Part shown: in pieces, positions 53,135-62,212 of the stretch
Position numbering within the stretch: the first letter of the stretch is position 1
How the letters are laid out: each line of letters starts with the position of its first letter
Origin: Pseudomonas jessenii
GTDB taxonomy: Bacteria > Pseudomonadota > Gammaproteobacteria > Pseudomonadales > Pseudomonadaceae
Direction: 5' to 3'
Assembly: GCF_002236115.1 (NCBI RefSeq)
Contig: NZ_NIWT01000008.1
Location: 248,001-312,000 of the forward strand
Length of the DNA: 64,000 nt
The notes under the pieces: model-generated
Seen by the model: the letters and a program-made list of their open reading frames with translations, nothing else
Told to the model about the DNA's origin: nothing
Database searches by the model: none
Made by a program: the position numbers and the translations under genes

Positions 53135-54424
53135 TCAAATGCTGTCGCGCAGTCGATACCAGGCCTTGCCGATGGCTTCCAGCGGCGCGGCCAGGTATTT
53201 GCCGCCGGGAAAACTGCCGTTGTTCAGGCCCTGGTACAGGGACAGCTCGTCGGGCTGACCGAGTACCGCATCGGACACCGCCCTCGCCGCAGCCAGTGTC
53301 GGCAGCACGCCATGCCCGGAATACCCCTGCATCCAGTACAGATCGCCACGGCGGCCGATATCCGGTGTGCGCTTGAGGGTCAGGTCGATGTGGCCGCCCC
53401 AGGCAAACTCCAGGTCGACGCCGGTGAGTTGCGGGAACACGCGCTCCAGGAACGGCCGGGTCGCGGCAGCGATGTCCTTGGGCATGCCGCCCAGGTAAGT
53501 GCAACCGCCGCCGAACAGCAGGCGGTTATCCGGGGTGCGGCGGAAATAATCGAGCACGAACTGGTTGTCGGTCACGCACACATTGCTCGGCAACAGCGCG
53601 GTGGCTAACTCCTTCGTCAGCGGCGCGGTCGCGACCTGATACGTCCCGACCGGCAACACGCAACTGGCCAGTTGCGGGTCGAGTCGATCGAGGTAAGCGT
53701 TGCACGCCAGCACCAGCACATCGGCGCGAATACGACCGCGCTCGGTGGTCACCACAAATCCGTCGCCCTCCTCGCCATAGCTCAGCGCCTTGCTTTGCTC
53801 GTGGATGCGGCCACCGGCCCGCTCGATCGCATCCGCAAGGCCCAGGGCCAGTTTCAGCGGATTCAAATGCCCGCCCTCGGGATCGAACAGGCCGGCCTGA
53901 TAACGCTCGCTGGCAACCCACTGCGGCAAATCGCTGCGCTCGATAAATTGCAGTTTGTCGTGGCCCCACTTGTGGCTGGCCTCGTGTTGCCATTCGGTCA
54001 GCAGGCCTACCCGACGGGGCATCACCGAGGTCCAGAGATGACCGGCGCGGTAGTCGCAATCGAACTCATGGCGGCCGGGCAAGTCACGCAGCTCCCGCGC
54101 GGCCCAGCGCATGCCGTCCCACAGGCGCCGCGCCCGTTCGTAACCCAGCGCCGCTTCCAGCGGTGGCATGTCGCACGACCAGCCGAGAATCGCCTGGCCG
54201 CCATTACGCCCGGACGCGGCCCAGGCCACCCGACTGGCTTCGAGCAAAGTCACGCGCTTGCCGGCCAGCGCCAGACGCAAAGCCGTGTGCAATCCACTGA
54301 ACCCGGCCCCGATGATCAGCACTTCGGTGTCTTGTTCACCTTCCAGTGCAGCTCGATCGACCAGACGATCGGCGCAGGTATGGGCGTAGTAACTGGCGAC
54401 ATGCCGGGTGGATTGCTGAAACAT
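53135..54424 (-). CDS. FAD-dependent amine/amino-acid oxidoreductase (PuuB-like)
   Basis: 429 residues of the DAO family. N-terminal dinucleotide fold VLIIGAGFSGLHTALRLA (about 34-51), ASGRNGGQAILGW flavin-contact motif, and the C-terminal GYSGHGVLPT closing motif. It matches gamma-glutamylputrescine oxidase-type enzymes. First gene of a three-gene operon with the XRE-cupin regulator and the synthetase. Confidence 0.84.
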   Translation of the reverse strand: MFQQSTRHVASYYAHTCADRLVDRAALEGEQDTEVLIIGAGFSGLHTALRLALAGKRVTLLEASRVAWAASGRNGGQAILGWSCDMPPLEAALGYERARRLWDGMRWAARELRDLPGRHEFDCDYRAGHLWTSVMPRRVGLLTEWQHEASHKWGHDKLQFIERSDLPQWVASERYQAGLFDPEGGHLNPLKLALGLADAIERAGGRIHEQSKALSYGEEGDGFVVTTERGRIRADVLVLACNAYLDRLDPQLASCVLPVGTYQVATAPLTKELATALLPSNVCVTDNQFVLDYFRRTPDNRLLFGGGCTYLGGMPKDIAAATRPFLERVFPQLTGVDLEFAWGGHIDLTLKRTPDIGRRGDLYWMQGYSGHGVLPTLAAARAVSDAVLGQPDELSLYQGLNNGSFPGGKYLAAPLEAIGKAWYRLRDSI

Positions 54425-54504
54425 ACGGCCTCGTGAAATTTTGTATTTTTAATTTCATGAAAAAATACACGGTAAATTTCACACAAGCAATCAACGCGTA
54501 AAAA

Positions 54505-54532
54505 ATCCCGCTCAGGCGAACCCGAGCGGGAT
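54505..54532 (-). terminator. Terminator after type II NADH dehydrogenase gene
   Basis: ATCCCGCTC/GAGCGGGAT stem with T run on the minus strand. Confidence 0.75.
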
Positions 54533-54562
54533 GTTTTTATTCAGACGTGACGTTCGAATCAA

Positions 54563-55765
54563 TCAGGCCACGGGAATCATCGGATCCGCCGAAGCCAGCG
54601 CCGAGGCGCGATCAGCCGCCGGTGGGTAGATCCACTGGGTGTTGATCTGAGTCTTCAATGCCTTGGCTTCGTGCTTGACCAACTTGACCTGACGATCCCA
54701 ACCCTCGGTGTACACCGCGCCCCAAGCGCCCAGATCGAGGCAGGTCACGTATTTCGGCTGGCTGTACGGCGTCGGGTCGACACCGAGAAGCTGCGCGGCG
54801 ACATTGTTGCCAGCATGGCGGCCCAGCGAAATAGCATGCTGACAGGTCATCAAGGCGTAGTTACCGATCTCGTCACTGGCCGCATAGGCGACGTCGCCGG
54901 TAGCGAAGATGTCGTTCTGGCCAATGACTTTCAGGTGCACGTCGACATGCAGACGGCCCAGGTGATCACGTTCGGCGGGAATCTGCTCGGTCAGGGAGCT
55001 GGCGCGAACGCCGGTGGTCCAGACCACGGTTTTTGCATCGATGCGCGCCCCGTCGGACAGGGTGACGCCGTCGGCATCGACCGACACAACCGAAGCTTTC
55101 AAGTGCCATTTCACGCCGGTCGCCACGCTGGCCTCGACTATCGATTCGGCGATTTGCTCACCCATCGAGCCGCCCACTTTATCGCCGCGGTCCACGATGA
55201 TCACATTGATGTCGGCACGGTCGCCGAAGATGGCCCGCAGGCGAGTCGGCATTTCAGTCGCCGTTTCGATCCCGGTGAAACCGCCACCGGCCACCACCAC
55301 CGTGTTGCGCGCCTTGCTTTCGGGCTGGCTGGCCAGCGCCTTGAGGTGGTTTTCCAGGCGAACGGCCTGCTCGATCTGATCGACATCGAAGGCATGTTCG
55401 GCCACGCCCGGAGTGCTCGACGAAGCCAGGCGACTGCCGGTAGCCAGAACGAGTTTGTCGTAGCTGCAGACTTGTCGGGTCCCTGCGGCATCGACATAGC
55501 CGACCTGCTTTTGCTCGACGTTGATGGTCTGCGCCGCGCCCTTGATGAACCTGACCCCTACAGCATCGAACAGATCGCCAATCGGCGCGGCCAGTTGATG
55601 GGCATTCGGTTCGTAGAAGCGCGGACGCACGCGGAGTTCGGCCTGAGGCGCCAGCACGGTCACTTCAACATCGTTGTGACCGTAAATGTCGAACAGGCGC
55701 GTTGCACTCAATGCGGTCCACATGCCACCGAAACCTGCGCCGATCACCAGAATGTGCTGTTTCAT
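54563..55765 (-). CDS. Type II NADH:quinone oxidoreductase-like flavoprotein
   Basis: 400 residues, two dinucleotide-binding folds: HILVIGAGFGGMW (FAD) and TVVVAGGGFTGIETA (NADH), plus IFATGDVAY near the end of the FAD domain. It fits NDH-2-like enzymes that feed electrons to quinone without pumping. Start at 55765 with AGGAG upstream. Divergent from an Rrf2 regulator that may control it. Confidence 0.85.
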   Translation of the reverse strand: MKQHILVIGAGFGGMWTALSATRLFDIYGHNDVEVTVLAPQAELRVRPRFYEPNAHQLAAPIGDLFDAVGVRFIKGAAQTINVEQKQVGYVDAAGTRQVCSYDKLVLATGSRLASSSTPGVAEHAFDVDQIEQAVRLENHLKALASQPESKARNTVVVAGGGFTGIETATEMPTRLRAIFGDRADINVIIVDRGDKVGGSMGEQIAESIVEASVATGVKWHLKASVVSVDADGVTLSDGARIDAKTVVWTTGVRASSLTEQIPAERDHLGRLHVDVHLKVIGQNDIFATGDVAYAASDEIGNYALMTCQHAISLGRHAGNNVAAQLLGVDPTPYSQPKYVTCLDLGAWGAVYTEGWDRQVKLVKHEAKALKTQINTQWIYPPAADRASALASADPMIPVA

Positions 55766-56056
55766 TTTTTGACTCCTGGGGGGGAATGACCAAGTGTTGA
55801 AAATCGTTGAGCGGTTTAAGGACCGACGCGGGCTTGTACCCAGATAAGCGTCTGCCACTGCGACCGAGTAACTACGACTGTATTGATCCTAGTTAAATCC
55901 CGCAACAGGTTTTTATCGAGGGCTGCCACCGAAAAACGTGACCCATGACCTGAGCCCCCTGTATTCAGCGCATCACAGGAGTGTTTTGCTGTCATGAAAA
56001 AAGATCCAACGAGAAGGGATTCGTTGCCTTTCTTGCTCTCGGCTGTTAGAATTTGC

Positions 56057-56069
56057 GACTAATTCAGTC
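56057..56069. promoter_or_regulatory. IscR type-1-like operator before Rrf2 gene
   Basis: GACTAATTCAGTC fits the core GACTR-WWW-YAGTC of IscR type-1 sites. It ends 10 bases before the regulator ATG, in the 314-base divergent region 55766-56079, where I see nothing else that I can assign. Confidence 0.6.
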
Positions 56070-56079
56070 GGAGATTTGC

Positions 56080-56640
56080 ATGTCTCTTTACAGCGCGGGT
56101 GTCGAATACGGCATCCACTGCCTGCTTTTTCTGGTGGGTAATGGCGGCGACTCGCGCGAAGCGAGCGTGCGCGACCTTGCCGATCTGCAAGGCGTCCCTC
56201 AGGACTATCTGGCGAAAATCTTCACCAAGCTGGCCAAGGCCAGACTGGTGGTCGCCACCGAAGGCGTGCGCGGTGGCTTCAAGCTGGCCCGGCCCGCTGA
56301 CGAAATCACCTTGCTGGATATCGTCAATGCCATCGACGGCCGCAAGTCGATTTTCGATTGTCGGGAGATCCGTGGTCGTTGCGCCGTGTTTGACGGTGCC
56401 CCGCCTGAATGGGCACTGGAGGGTCTGTGCGCGATCAATGGCGCGATGATGGTTGCGCAAAAACGCATGGAAGAGGCCCTCGCGCAACAAACCATCCTCG
56501 ACATCGCCAGGAAATTCGGGCGCAAGGCCCCGCCAGAGTTCGGCGTCAAAGTGGAAAGCTGGATGAACGAGCGCCGGGAACGCAAAAGTGCCGCCCAGGC
56601 CAGTGAGCAAATCATTCCGACGACCAACCTTTCAGACTGA
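56080..56640 (+). CDS. Rrf2-family transcriptional regulator
   Basis: 186 residues. Winged helix with QGVPQDYLAKIFTKLAKARL and RGGFKLARP. Possible Fe-S ligands Cys94, Cys101 and Cys117, plus Cys14; the spacing x6/x15 differs from IscR (x5/x5), so this is another Rrf2 branch. Start at 56080 (MSLYSAG). The IscR-like box immediately upstream suggests autoregulation by Fe-S or redox state. Confidence 0.87.
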   Translation: MSLYSAGVEYGIHCLLFLVGNGGDSREASVRDLADLQGVPQDYLAKIFTKLAKARLVVATEGVRGGFKLARPADEITLLDIVNAIDGRKSIFDCREIRGRCAVFDGAPPEWALEGLCAINGAMMVAQKRMEEALAQQTILDIARKFGRKAPPEFGVKVESWMNERRERKSAAQASEQIIPTTNLSD

Positions 56641-56650
56641 TCCACACAAA

Positions 56651-56687
56651 AAAAAACCGGATGCGCGCCAGGCATCCGGTTTTTTTC
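56651..56687. terminator. Bidirectional terminator
   Basis: ACCGGATGC/GCATCCGGT stem with long A and T runs, between Rrf2 gene and a convergent lipoprotein gene. Confidence 0.9.
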
Positions 56688-56735
56688 TGGATTCAGGCGA
56701 ACATCGGTCGCTGACCGATTTTCAGCCTCCCGCGC

Positions 56736-57071
56736 TTACAAACAGTCGCGCACGATTTTGCGCAGGTCGCCGGACTTGGCCCAAGGTGGCCCCTGATACA
56801 GCGAAACCCGGCTGCCTTCCTTGTACTTCACGATATCCAGCACTTCGTCGGCCGTGATCACGCTGGGCGCGGTGATGCGGAATCCGTTGGATATCGAAAC
56901 CTGGGTCGTATTCGATACTTCCTTTTGCCAGGCAGGCAACACGCACGCCGCATACTCTTTTGGCGTCTTCTCGCTGTGCTTGCTGACGTTCGGCTCACCC
57001 GGTACCAACGAAGCCGGCAACGAGCACCCGCCCAGCAATGCCAACACGACTCCCCCCATCAACATCCGCAT
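56736..57071 (-). CDS. Small lipoprotein of unknown function
   Basis: 111 residues, lipobox LALLGGCS. Two more Cys in the mature part (YAACVLP and VRDCL at the end) could pair. AAAGGA 6 bases before the ATG at 57071. No domain recognised. Confidence 0.68.
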   Translation of the reverse strand: MRMLMGGVVLALLGGCSLPASLVPGEPNVSKHSEKTPKEYAACVLPAWQKEVSNTTQVSISNGFRITAPSVITADEVLDIVKYKEGSRVSLYQGPPWAKSGDLRKIVRDCL

Positions 57072-57170
57072 GCTGTTTCCTTTAATTTGAAATAAGAAAA
57101 TGTAGCTCGCCGTCGTCCCTACAGCCATCCCCAACGATTCAGCGACTGTCATTGATATCGCTTGCCCCGG

Positions 57171-57356
57171 TTAGTTCCTTGAATTCAGATAATCCATCCA
57201 TCTTTCGCAGGCGTCATGCTGGCGTTGTGTGACTTGCTCCCATTGCGGCTCGCTGAGTTGATGGGCCGATATCAATTGCATCGTCTCGTTGGTCGCCGCC
57301 TCCAGGTCAGCGATCAATTCCTGGGCCATGGCCCTGAAATCATCGATTGTGGTCAT
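57171..57356 (-). CDS. Small soluble hypothetical protein
   Basis: 61 residues, acidic and helical (MTTIDDFRAMAQELIADLE). No strong ribosome site seen, and an upstream alternative start exists at 57380. Function unknown. Confidence 0.5.
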   Translation of the reverse strand: MTTIDDFRAMAQELIADLEAATNETMQLISAHQLSEPQWEQVTQRQHDACERWMDYLNSRN

Positions 57357-57521
57357 TTTACGTCGCCCCCGCAGGAACAATCGGCACTTGAGTAGGACAG
57401 CTTATTTTTTCGTTCACTGTAGTTTTCCCGACCAAAGGAGACCTCGCTGACTCAGACGAACACAACATACGGCGCGGTAAACAGGTCTAAAATTTTGGTG
57501 TGCAAAGTTCAGGAGGTCATC

Positions 57522-57761
57522 ATGTGGCTTAACAAATCGGAACAGGAACTTCGGCGCGATCTGCAAGGGCTTGCGTCAGATTTGCGCTGGTCGGCCGTCG
57601 AGCTGTTGCGCATCGAGCAGCAATTGCGCCTGCTCGGGAGCGAAGTCGACGCGCAAGCCGTTCAAAGACTGTGTTCTTTATTTCAGGGCGATGAAGAAAA
57701 ACTGTCCGGCTACGCCGAGGAAGTGAAGGCCAAGGTCATTAGCCGCAACAAGGCTCAATAG
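57522..57761 (+). CDS. Small helical hypothetical protein
   Basis: 79 residues, starts MWLNKSEQELRRDL, amphipathic helical throughout; AGGAGG upstream. It sits 13 bases before osmE-like gene, probably co-expressed. Function unknown. Confidence 0.65.
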   Translation: MWLNKSEQELRRDLQGLASDLRWSAVELLRIEQQLRLLGSEVDAQAVQRLCSLFQGDEEKLSGYAEEVKAKVISRNKAQ

Positions 57762-57774
57762 CGGGAGCGCTGCC

Positions 57775-58125
57775 ATGAACAGACCTCTATTCACGCTGGT
57801 CGTCGTACTGACCGCGTTGGCAGGCTGCAGTACCAACTCGATCTACAAGGATCAGCCGCTGGTCGCGAAAGTCGACACCGGCATGACCCAGGAGCAAGTC
57901 CGGCAAATCGGCGGCCAGCCACTGGCGGTCAGCGATCGTAGCGTCGAACCCGGTACGTGCTTTGACTACAAACTGACTCATGCCGACCATCAGCAGCCGT
58001 ACAACGTCAGTTTCGATGGCCGCGGCATGGTCGACCACAAGAGCTTCATGACCTGCGCGGAGTGGAGCCACACGCAGCAAAAGGCCCGGGAACCCTCCCG
58101 CCCCAGCGGAGGCGGCGGCTACTAG
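57775..58125 (+). CDS. osmE: OsmE-like lipoprotein (SmpA/OmlA fold)
   Basis: 116 residues. Lipobox ALAGCS, then DTGMTQEQVRQIGGQP (SmpA/OmlA fold), GTCFDY and MTCAEW as in OsmE. Osmotic-stress-inducible envelope lipoprotein by family. The C-terminus is Gly/Pro-rich. Confidence 0.8.
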   Translation: MNRPLFTLVVVLTALAGCSTNSIYKDQPLVAKVDTGMTQEQVRQIGGQPLAVSDRSVEPGTCFDYKLTHADHQQPYNVSFDGRGMVDHKSFMTCAEWSHTQQKAREPSRPSGGGGY

Positions 58126-58147
58126 CGCCCTTAAGGATTTTGCAGGC

Positions 58148-58247
58148 TGTAGGAGCGAGCTTGCTCGCGATGGACTCAAGCGCGGCGGGTTTAGCCAGGA
58201 AACACGCGTTATCGTTAGCGACCATCGCGAGCAAGCTCGCTCCTACA
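58148..58247. repeat. REP pair
   Basis: Inverted TGTAGGAGCGAGCTTGCTCG arms between convergent genes. Confidence 0.9.
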
Positions 58248-58255
58248 GGGGGGCT

Positions 58256-58444
58256 TCATTTTCCCGCTGGCCTGGCAGCACGTGCCCTGTAGCCGGGCAG
58301 CGATGCGGCAAATGCCAGCGCTTCTTCCCGACTGGCAAACGAGCCAAGTCGGTCACCCTGGGTACATACCCGCCAGGGGCCGTTGTTCACGCTGAGTACG
58401 TCATAACCATTCATGTGCATCTTGTTCAACATCGGAACGCTCAT
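58256..58444 (-). CDS. Small conserved hypothetical protein
   Basis: 62 residues, ATG at 58444 behind AGAGGAGG. Contains NNGPWRVCTQGDRLGSF and SREEALAFAASLPG, resembling small DUF2188-like proteins. Function unknown. Confidence 0.62.
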   Translation of the reverse strand: MSVPMLNKMHMNGYDVLSVNNGPWRVCTQGDRLGSFASREEALAFAASLPGYRARAARPAGK

Positions 58445-58661
58445 AGTCACCTCCTCTCGGGCAGTGATCTCAGGTTGACTTGCCTACCTTACACCCACCC
58501 TTGTCCAAAATACCGACCAGACGTCGCCATGGAAATTCCCGAAATCGATTGCACTTTTCCTCGCATTGCCCCCTCGAATTACTCGTAAAGTGCTCAATCG
58601 GCCCTGGCCCGAATGCTGCATTTCAATGCCTGCACCATCTCAACCGGCCATTAGGTAATCA

Positions 58662-59024
58662 ATGAAAGTACGCGCAACGATCATCTTCGAGCAGGAAAGG
58701 CATGTACTGCTGGTACGCAAGCGAGGAGGACGCTGGACGCTGCCCGGCGGCAAGCTTGAACAGGGTGAAAGCGCAGCCGATGCCGCCGTTCGCGAGCTTC
58801 TGGAGGAAACCGGCCTGCGGGTCGACGAGTTGATATACGTGCTGGAACTGGAATCGGGCGGCACCCGACACCACGTATTCGAGGTGTCGGTGCTGAATCT
58901 GGAGCAATTGCGGCCGCTGAACGAAATCACCGATTGCATCTGGCACCCGCTTGATGCGCTACACAACCTGAACATCAGCGACACCATGCGCAGTATTGCC
59001 AGCACCTTTGTACGCCGCTTGTAG
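58662..59024 (+). CDS. Nudix hydrolase
   Basis: 120 residues. The Nudix box GGKLEQGESAADAAVREL plus LEETGL is complete, with the catalytic Glu residues present. Hydrolyses a nucleoside diphosphate linked to X; substrate not predictable. Confidence 0.88.
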   Translation: MKVRATIIFEQERHVLLVRKRGGRWTLPGGKLEQGESAADAAVRELLEETGLRVDELIYVLELESGGTRHHVFEVSVLNLEQLRPLNEITDCIWHPLDALHNLNISDTMRSIASTFVRRL

Positions 59025-59027
59025 GCC

Positions 59028-59726
59028 CTAGCCTTTGGCCAACGCCGTCGCAGCCCTGTCGATCAAAGCCGCCACTTCGGCGGGCATCGACGCCAATGAC
59101 GCGTGGCTGGCATTCAAGGTCAGGATCTCCCGGGCGTTGAGTCGCGCGGCCATCCATTGCTGGTTCTGTGGCGCGATCATCCGGTCTGCGGTCGAAATCT
59201 GATACCACGATGGCTTTTTCTTCCAGGCCACCGTGCCAATGGTGTCACCGAAGGTACTCGCCAGCGGCGCTTTCTGGGTGATACCCATGACCAACCCTTC
59301 GGTCGCCGGCAGGTCCTGACAGAAGCTTTCGTGGTAGAGCTCAGGCTTGACCCACAGGTATCCGTCGCTGTCGGGAGCCAGGTTGGCCGCCGCCGCTGGC
59401 AGATGCCTTTGCGTGATGCCACCGGGGCTTTCACCGGCGTCCGGTGCGAATGCGGCGATGTACACCAGGCCCACCACATTCGGCAAATCACCCGCTTCGG
59501 TGATCACTGCGCCGCCATAGGAATGCCCCACCAGCAGCACCGGACCGGGCACCTGGGCGACCATCTTGCGCGTACGCTCGGCATCATCGGCCAGCGAAGT
59601 CAGCGGCAACTCGACGGCACGAATGTGCGTGTCACCACGGCTGACCAATTTAACAATGACCTTGTTCCAGTGGGCAGCGCCGCCCCAAAAACCATGGACC
59701 AGCACGATCGTGGGTTTATCACTCAT
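59028..59726 (-). CDS. Alpha/beta hydrolase (salicylate/methyl-ester esterase-like)
   Basis: 232 residues. Oxyanion HGFWGGAAHW near the start, nucleophile elbow LVGHSYGGAV (Ser about residue 70), C-terminal SHASLAS with the catalytic His. No signal peptide. ATG at 59726 favoured by GGAG spacing. It lies 42 bases downstream of benD on the same strand and may be read with the ben operon. Confidence 0.8.
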   Translation of the reverse strand: MSDKPTIVLVHGFWGGAAHWNKVIVKLVSRGDTHIRAVELPLTSLADDAERTRKMVAQVPGPVLLVGHSYGGAVITEAGDLPNVVGLVYIAAFAPDAGESPGGITQRHLPAAAANLAPDSDGYLWVKPELYHESFCQDLPATEGLVMGITQKAPLASTFGDTIGTVAWKKKPSWYQISTADRMIAPQNQQWMAARLNAREILTLNASHASLASMPAEVAALIDRAATALAKG

Positions 59727-59768
59727 CACCATGACTCCGTTTGCCGATGGGGTTGTCTGTCGTTCGCC

Positions 59769-60542
59769 TCAGCCCTGATCGCCTCCGCCCACGGGCATGA
59801 CCATGCCGGTGATATAGGACGCGTCGTCGCTGGCCAGAAACAGAATAGCCCCCGCCTGCTCATCCAGGGTGCCGTAGCGTTTCATCAAACTGCTGTCGAG
59901 GGTCTGGTCGACGATCTGCTGGTACCAGAGTTTTTCCTGCTCACTCTGCTCGGCACCATTGCGGGGTATGCGTCGCGGCGGTGCTTCGGTGCCGCCAGGC
60001 GCCGTGGCGTTGACTCGCACGCCGCGACCGGCGGTTTCGAACGCCAGACAAGCGGTCAAGGCATTGACCCCACCCTTTGCCGCACCGTAGGGCACGCGGT
60101 TGAGGCTGCGGGTGGCGATGGAGGAAACGTTGACGATCGCACCGCTGCCCTGCTGCAACATGAACGGCAGCGCGGCATGGCAACACCACAAGGTCGGGAA
60201 CAGCGAACGGCGAACCTCGGCCTCGATCTGTGACGCTTCATAGTGCTCGAACGGCTTGGCCCAGATCGTCCCGCCGACGTTATTGACCAGCACATCGAGG
60301 CGACTGAAGCGCTCGACGGCGGTTTGCATCACCCGACTGCATTCCTCGTATTGCTCAAGGTCGGCGGTCAGGGCCAGTACCTGGGTGGTTGGCGCCAACT
60401 GTTGCTGGACTTCGAACACCAGGTCGGAGCGATCCACCAGGATCAGCTTCGCCCCTTCGGCGGCCATACGCTCGGCCACCCGCCGCCCGATACCTTGGGC
60501 AGCGCCGGTGATCAGGGCGACTTTTTCGTGAAATCTGTTCAT
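59769..60542 (-). CDS. benD: Dihydroxycyclohexadiene carboxylate dehydrogenase BenD
   Basis: 257 residues, SDR family: TGAAQGIG, NNVGG at 87, Ser140/141, Tyr152 and Lys156 (YGAAK). It oxidises and decarboxylates the benzoate cis-diol to catechol. Start at 60542 (MNRFHEK) with GAGG upstream. A REP pair lies between it and benC. Confidence 0.87.
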   Translation of the reverse strand: MNRFHEKVALITGAAQGIGRRVAERMAAEGAKLILVDRSDLVFEVQQQLAPTTQVLALTADLEQYEECSRVMQTAVERFSRLDVLVNNVGGTIWAKPFEHYEASQIEAEVRRSLFPTLWCCHAALPFMLQQGSGAIVNVSSIATRSLNRVPYGAAKGGVNALTACLAFETAGRGVRVNATAPGGTEAPPRRIPRNGAEQSEQEKLWYQQIVDQTLDSSLMKRYGTLDEQAGAILFLASDDASYITGMVMPVGGGDQG

Positions 60543-60573
60543 GTGTACCTCATGAAGAAGGTTGCCGTTCAAC

Positions 60574-60663
60574 TGTGGGAGCGAGCTTGCTCGCGAAGAG
60601 GTCCTTCCAGTCGACATATCTGGTGACTGCCAGACCGCTATCGCGAGCAAGCTCGCTCCCACA
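60574..60663. repeat. REP pair inside the ben operon
   Basis: Inverted TGTGGGAGCGAGCTTGCTCG arms in the 157-base benC-benD gap. Confidence 0.9.
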
Positions 60664-60699
60664 GGGGGTATTTACCAAGCAAGGGAAATCGCCTGCGAC

Positions 60700-61713
60700 T
60701 CACGCCGCGCTGGCAGCAAATTTTTCGTAGTAGAAATTCGCCGGTTTGATGCCTTGCTCGCCAATGTACCGGCTGACGGCTTCGACCATCGGCGGCGGGC
60801 CGCACAGGTAGACGTCGACGTCGCCATCGTTCAAATGCCTGGGCTCGATGTGCTGGGTCACATAGCCCTTGAGCGGGTGTTGGCTCTCGGGGCTGGCGAC
60901 GCAGGCGCTGAAGGTGAAGTTGGGGATGCGCGCGGCAAAGGCTTCGAGGCGGTCGAGTTCCACCAGGTCGAAATCGTGGGTCACGCCGTAGATCAGATGC
61001 AGCGGGTGATCGCTGCCCTGCTCGGCGATCTTCTCCAGCATCGCGGTGAACGGCGCCAGCCCGGTGCCACCGGCCAGCAGCAACAACGGCCGACGGATGT
61101 CGCGCAGGTAGAAGCTGCCCAAGGGACCGGCCAGGCTCATGCAGTCGCCGGCCTTGGCCATGCCGGTGAGGAAGCTGCTCATCAGGCCACCCGGCACGTT
61201 GCGGATCAGGAAACTGACCTCACCGTCGCGCTGCAACGAGCTGAACGAATAGGCACGGGTCTGCTCGCTGCCGGGAATCCCCAGGTTCACGTATTGCCCC
61301 GGCAGGAACGCCAGTTTGCTCAGGGATTCGCCCTTGATCGACAGCGCGATAGTGCTGTCGGACAGTTGGCGCACGGCACTGATGGTCGCGTCGTAACTAG
61401 CCTGACGGGTGCGGCAAACCTCGGAGGACGTCGGCACCCGCACCACGCAATCGCTCTGGGCACGCATCTGGCAGGTCAGGACAAAACCCTGCTCGGCCTC
61501 TTCAGGGCTGAGGGCGTCTTCGATGTACTCCTCGCCCAGATCGTAGGTGCCGGCTTCGGCAAAACACTTGCAGGTACCGCAAGCACCGTCGCGGCAGTCC
61601 AGCGGGATGTTGATGCCCTGGCGGTACGCGGCATCGGCCACGGTTTCGCCGACGTTGGCGTCGATGAACCGGGTGACGCCGTCTTCAAAATTGAACGCAA
61701 TGGAATGGGTCAT
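60700..61713 (-). CDS. benC: Benzoate dioxygenase reductase BenC
   Basis: 337 residues. Plant-type [2Fe-2S] ferredoxin domain with C40, C45, C48 and C81; FAD domain (RAYSFSS); NAD domain (LLAGGTGLAPF, YLCGPPPM). It passes electrons from NADH to BenAB. The resemblance is closer to BenC (NFEDGVTRFID, YIEDAL) than to AntC. Start at 61713. Confidence 0.9.
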   Translation of the reverse strand: MTHSIAFNFEDGVTRFIDANVGETVADAAYRQGINIPLDCRDGACGTCKCFAEAGTYDLGEEYIEDALSPEEAEQGFVLTCQMRAQSDCVVRVPTSSEVCRTRQASYDATISAVRQLSDSTIALSIKGESLSKLAFLPGQYVNLGIPGSEQTRAYSFSSLQRDGEVSFLIRNVPGGLMSSFLTGMAKAGDCMSLAGPLGSFYLRDIRRPLLLLAGGTGLAPFTAMLEKIAEQGSDHPLHLIYGVTHDFDLVELDRLEAFAARIPNFTFSACVASPESQHPLKGYVTQHIEPRHLNDGDVDVYLCGPPPMVEAVSRYIGEQGIKPANFYYEKFAASAA

Positions 61714-61723
61714 GACGGCAGTC

Positions 61724-62212
61724 TCACAAGTGGTAGACATCGATGACCTGGCGAACGTAATCGTTCTTCAGAATCACTTTCTTGGCCAGGATCAGCAGGT
61801 TTTCACCGCGCACGTCGAGGGTGTAGAAACTGCTGCCGAAATAGCTGTCGACGGTCTTGTAGCGAAAACTCAGGGTGTGCCAGTTGAAGCGCACCTTGCA
61901 CAGTCCGTCGGCCTGTTCGAGCAGCTCGATGTTGCTGATGTTGTGGGAGGTGCGGGTGTCCGGCACGCTGGCGCTGGAGCGCTCGGTCTTGATGCGGAAG
62001 ACGCGGTCTTCAAGGCCCGTGCGGTTGCCGTACCAGATCAGCGAGATTTCCCGCTGCGGGTCTTCGGTCAATTCGTCGTTGTCGTCCCAGGACGGCATCC
62101 AGAATGTCGCGTCGGGGGCGTACAGCTCCAGCCACTCGTCCCACTGGCGGTCGTCGAGGTAGCGCGCCTCGCGGTAGAGGAAGTCGCGCACGGCATCGTA
62201 AGAAATGGTCAT
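61724..62212 (-). CDS. benB: Benzoate 1,2-dioxygenase small subunit BenB
   Basis: 162 residues of the NTF2-like beta-subunit family: YREARYLDDRQWDEWLELY and FYTLDVRGENLL. ATGA overlap with benA. Confidence 0.9.
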   Translation of the reverse strand: MTISYDAVRDFLYREARYLDDRQWDEWLELYAPDATFWMPSWDDNDELTEDPQREISLIWYGNRTGLEDRVFRIKTERSSASVPDTRTSHNISNIELLEQADGLCKVRFNWHTLSFRYKTVDSYFGSSFYTLDVRGENLLILAKKVILKNDYVRQVIDVYHL

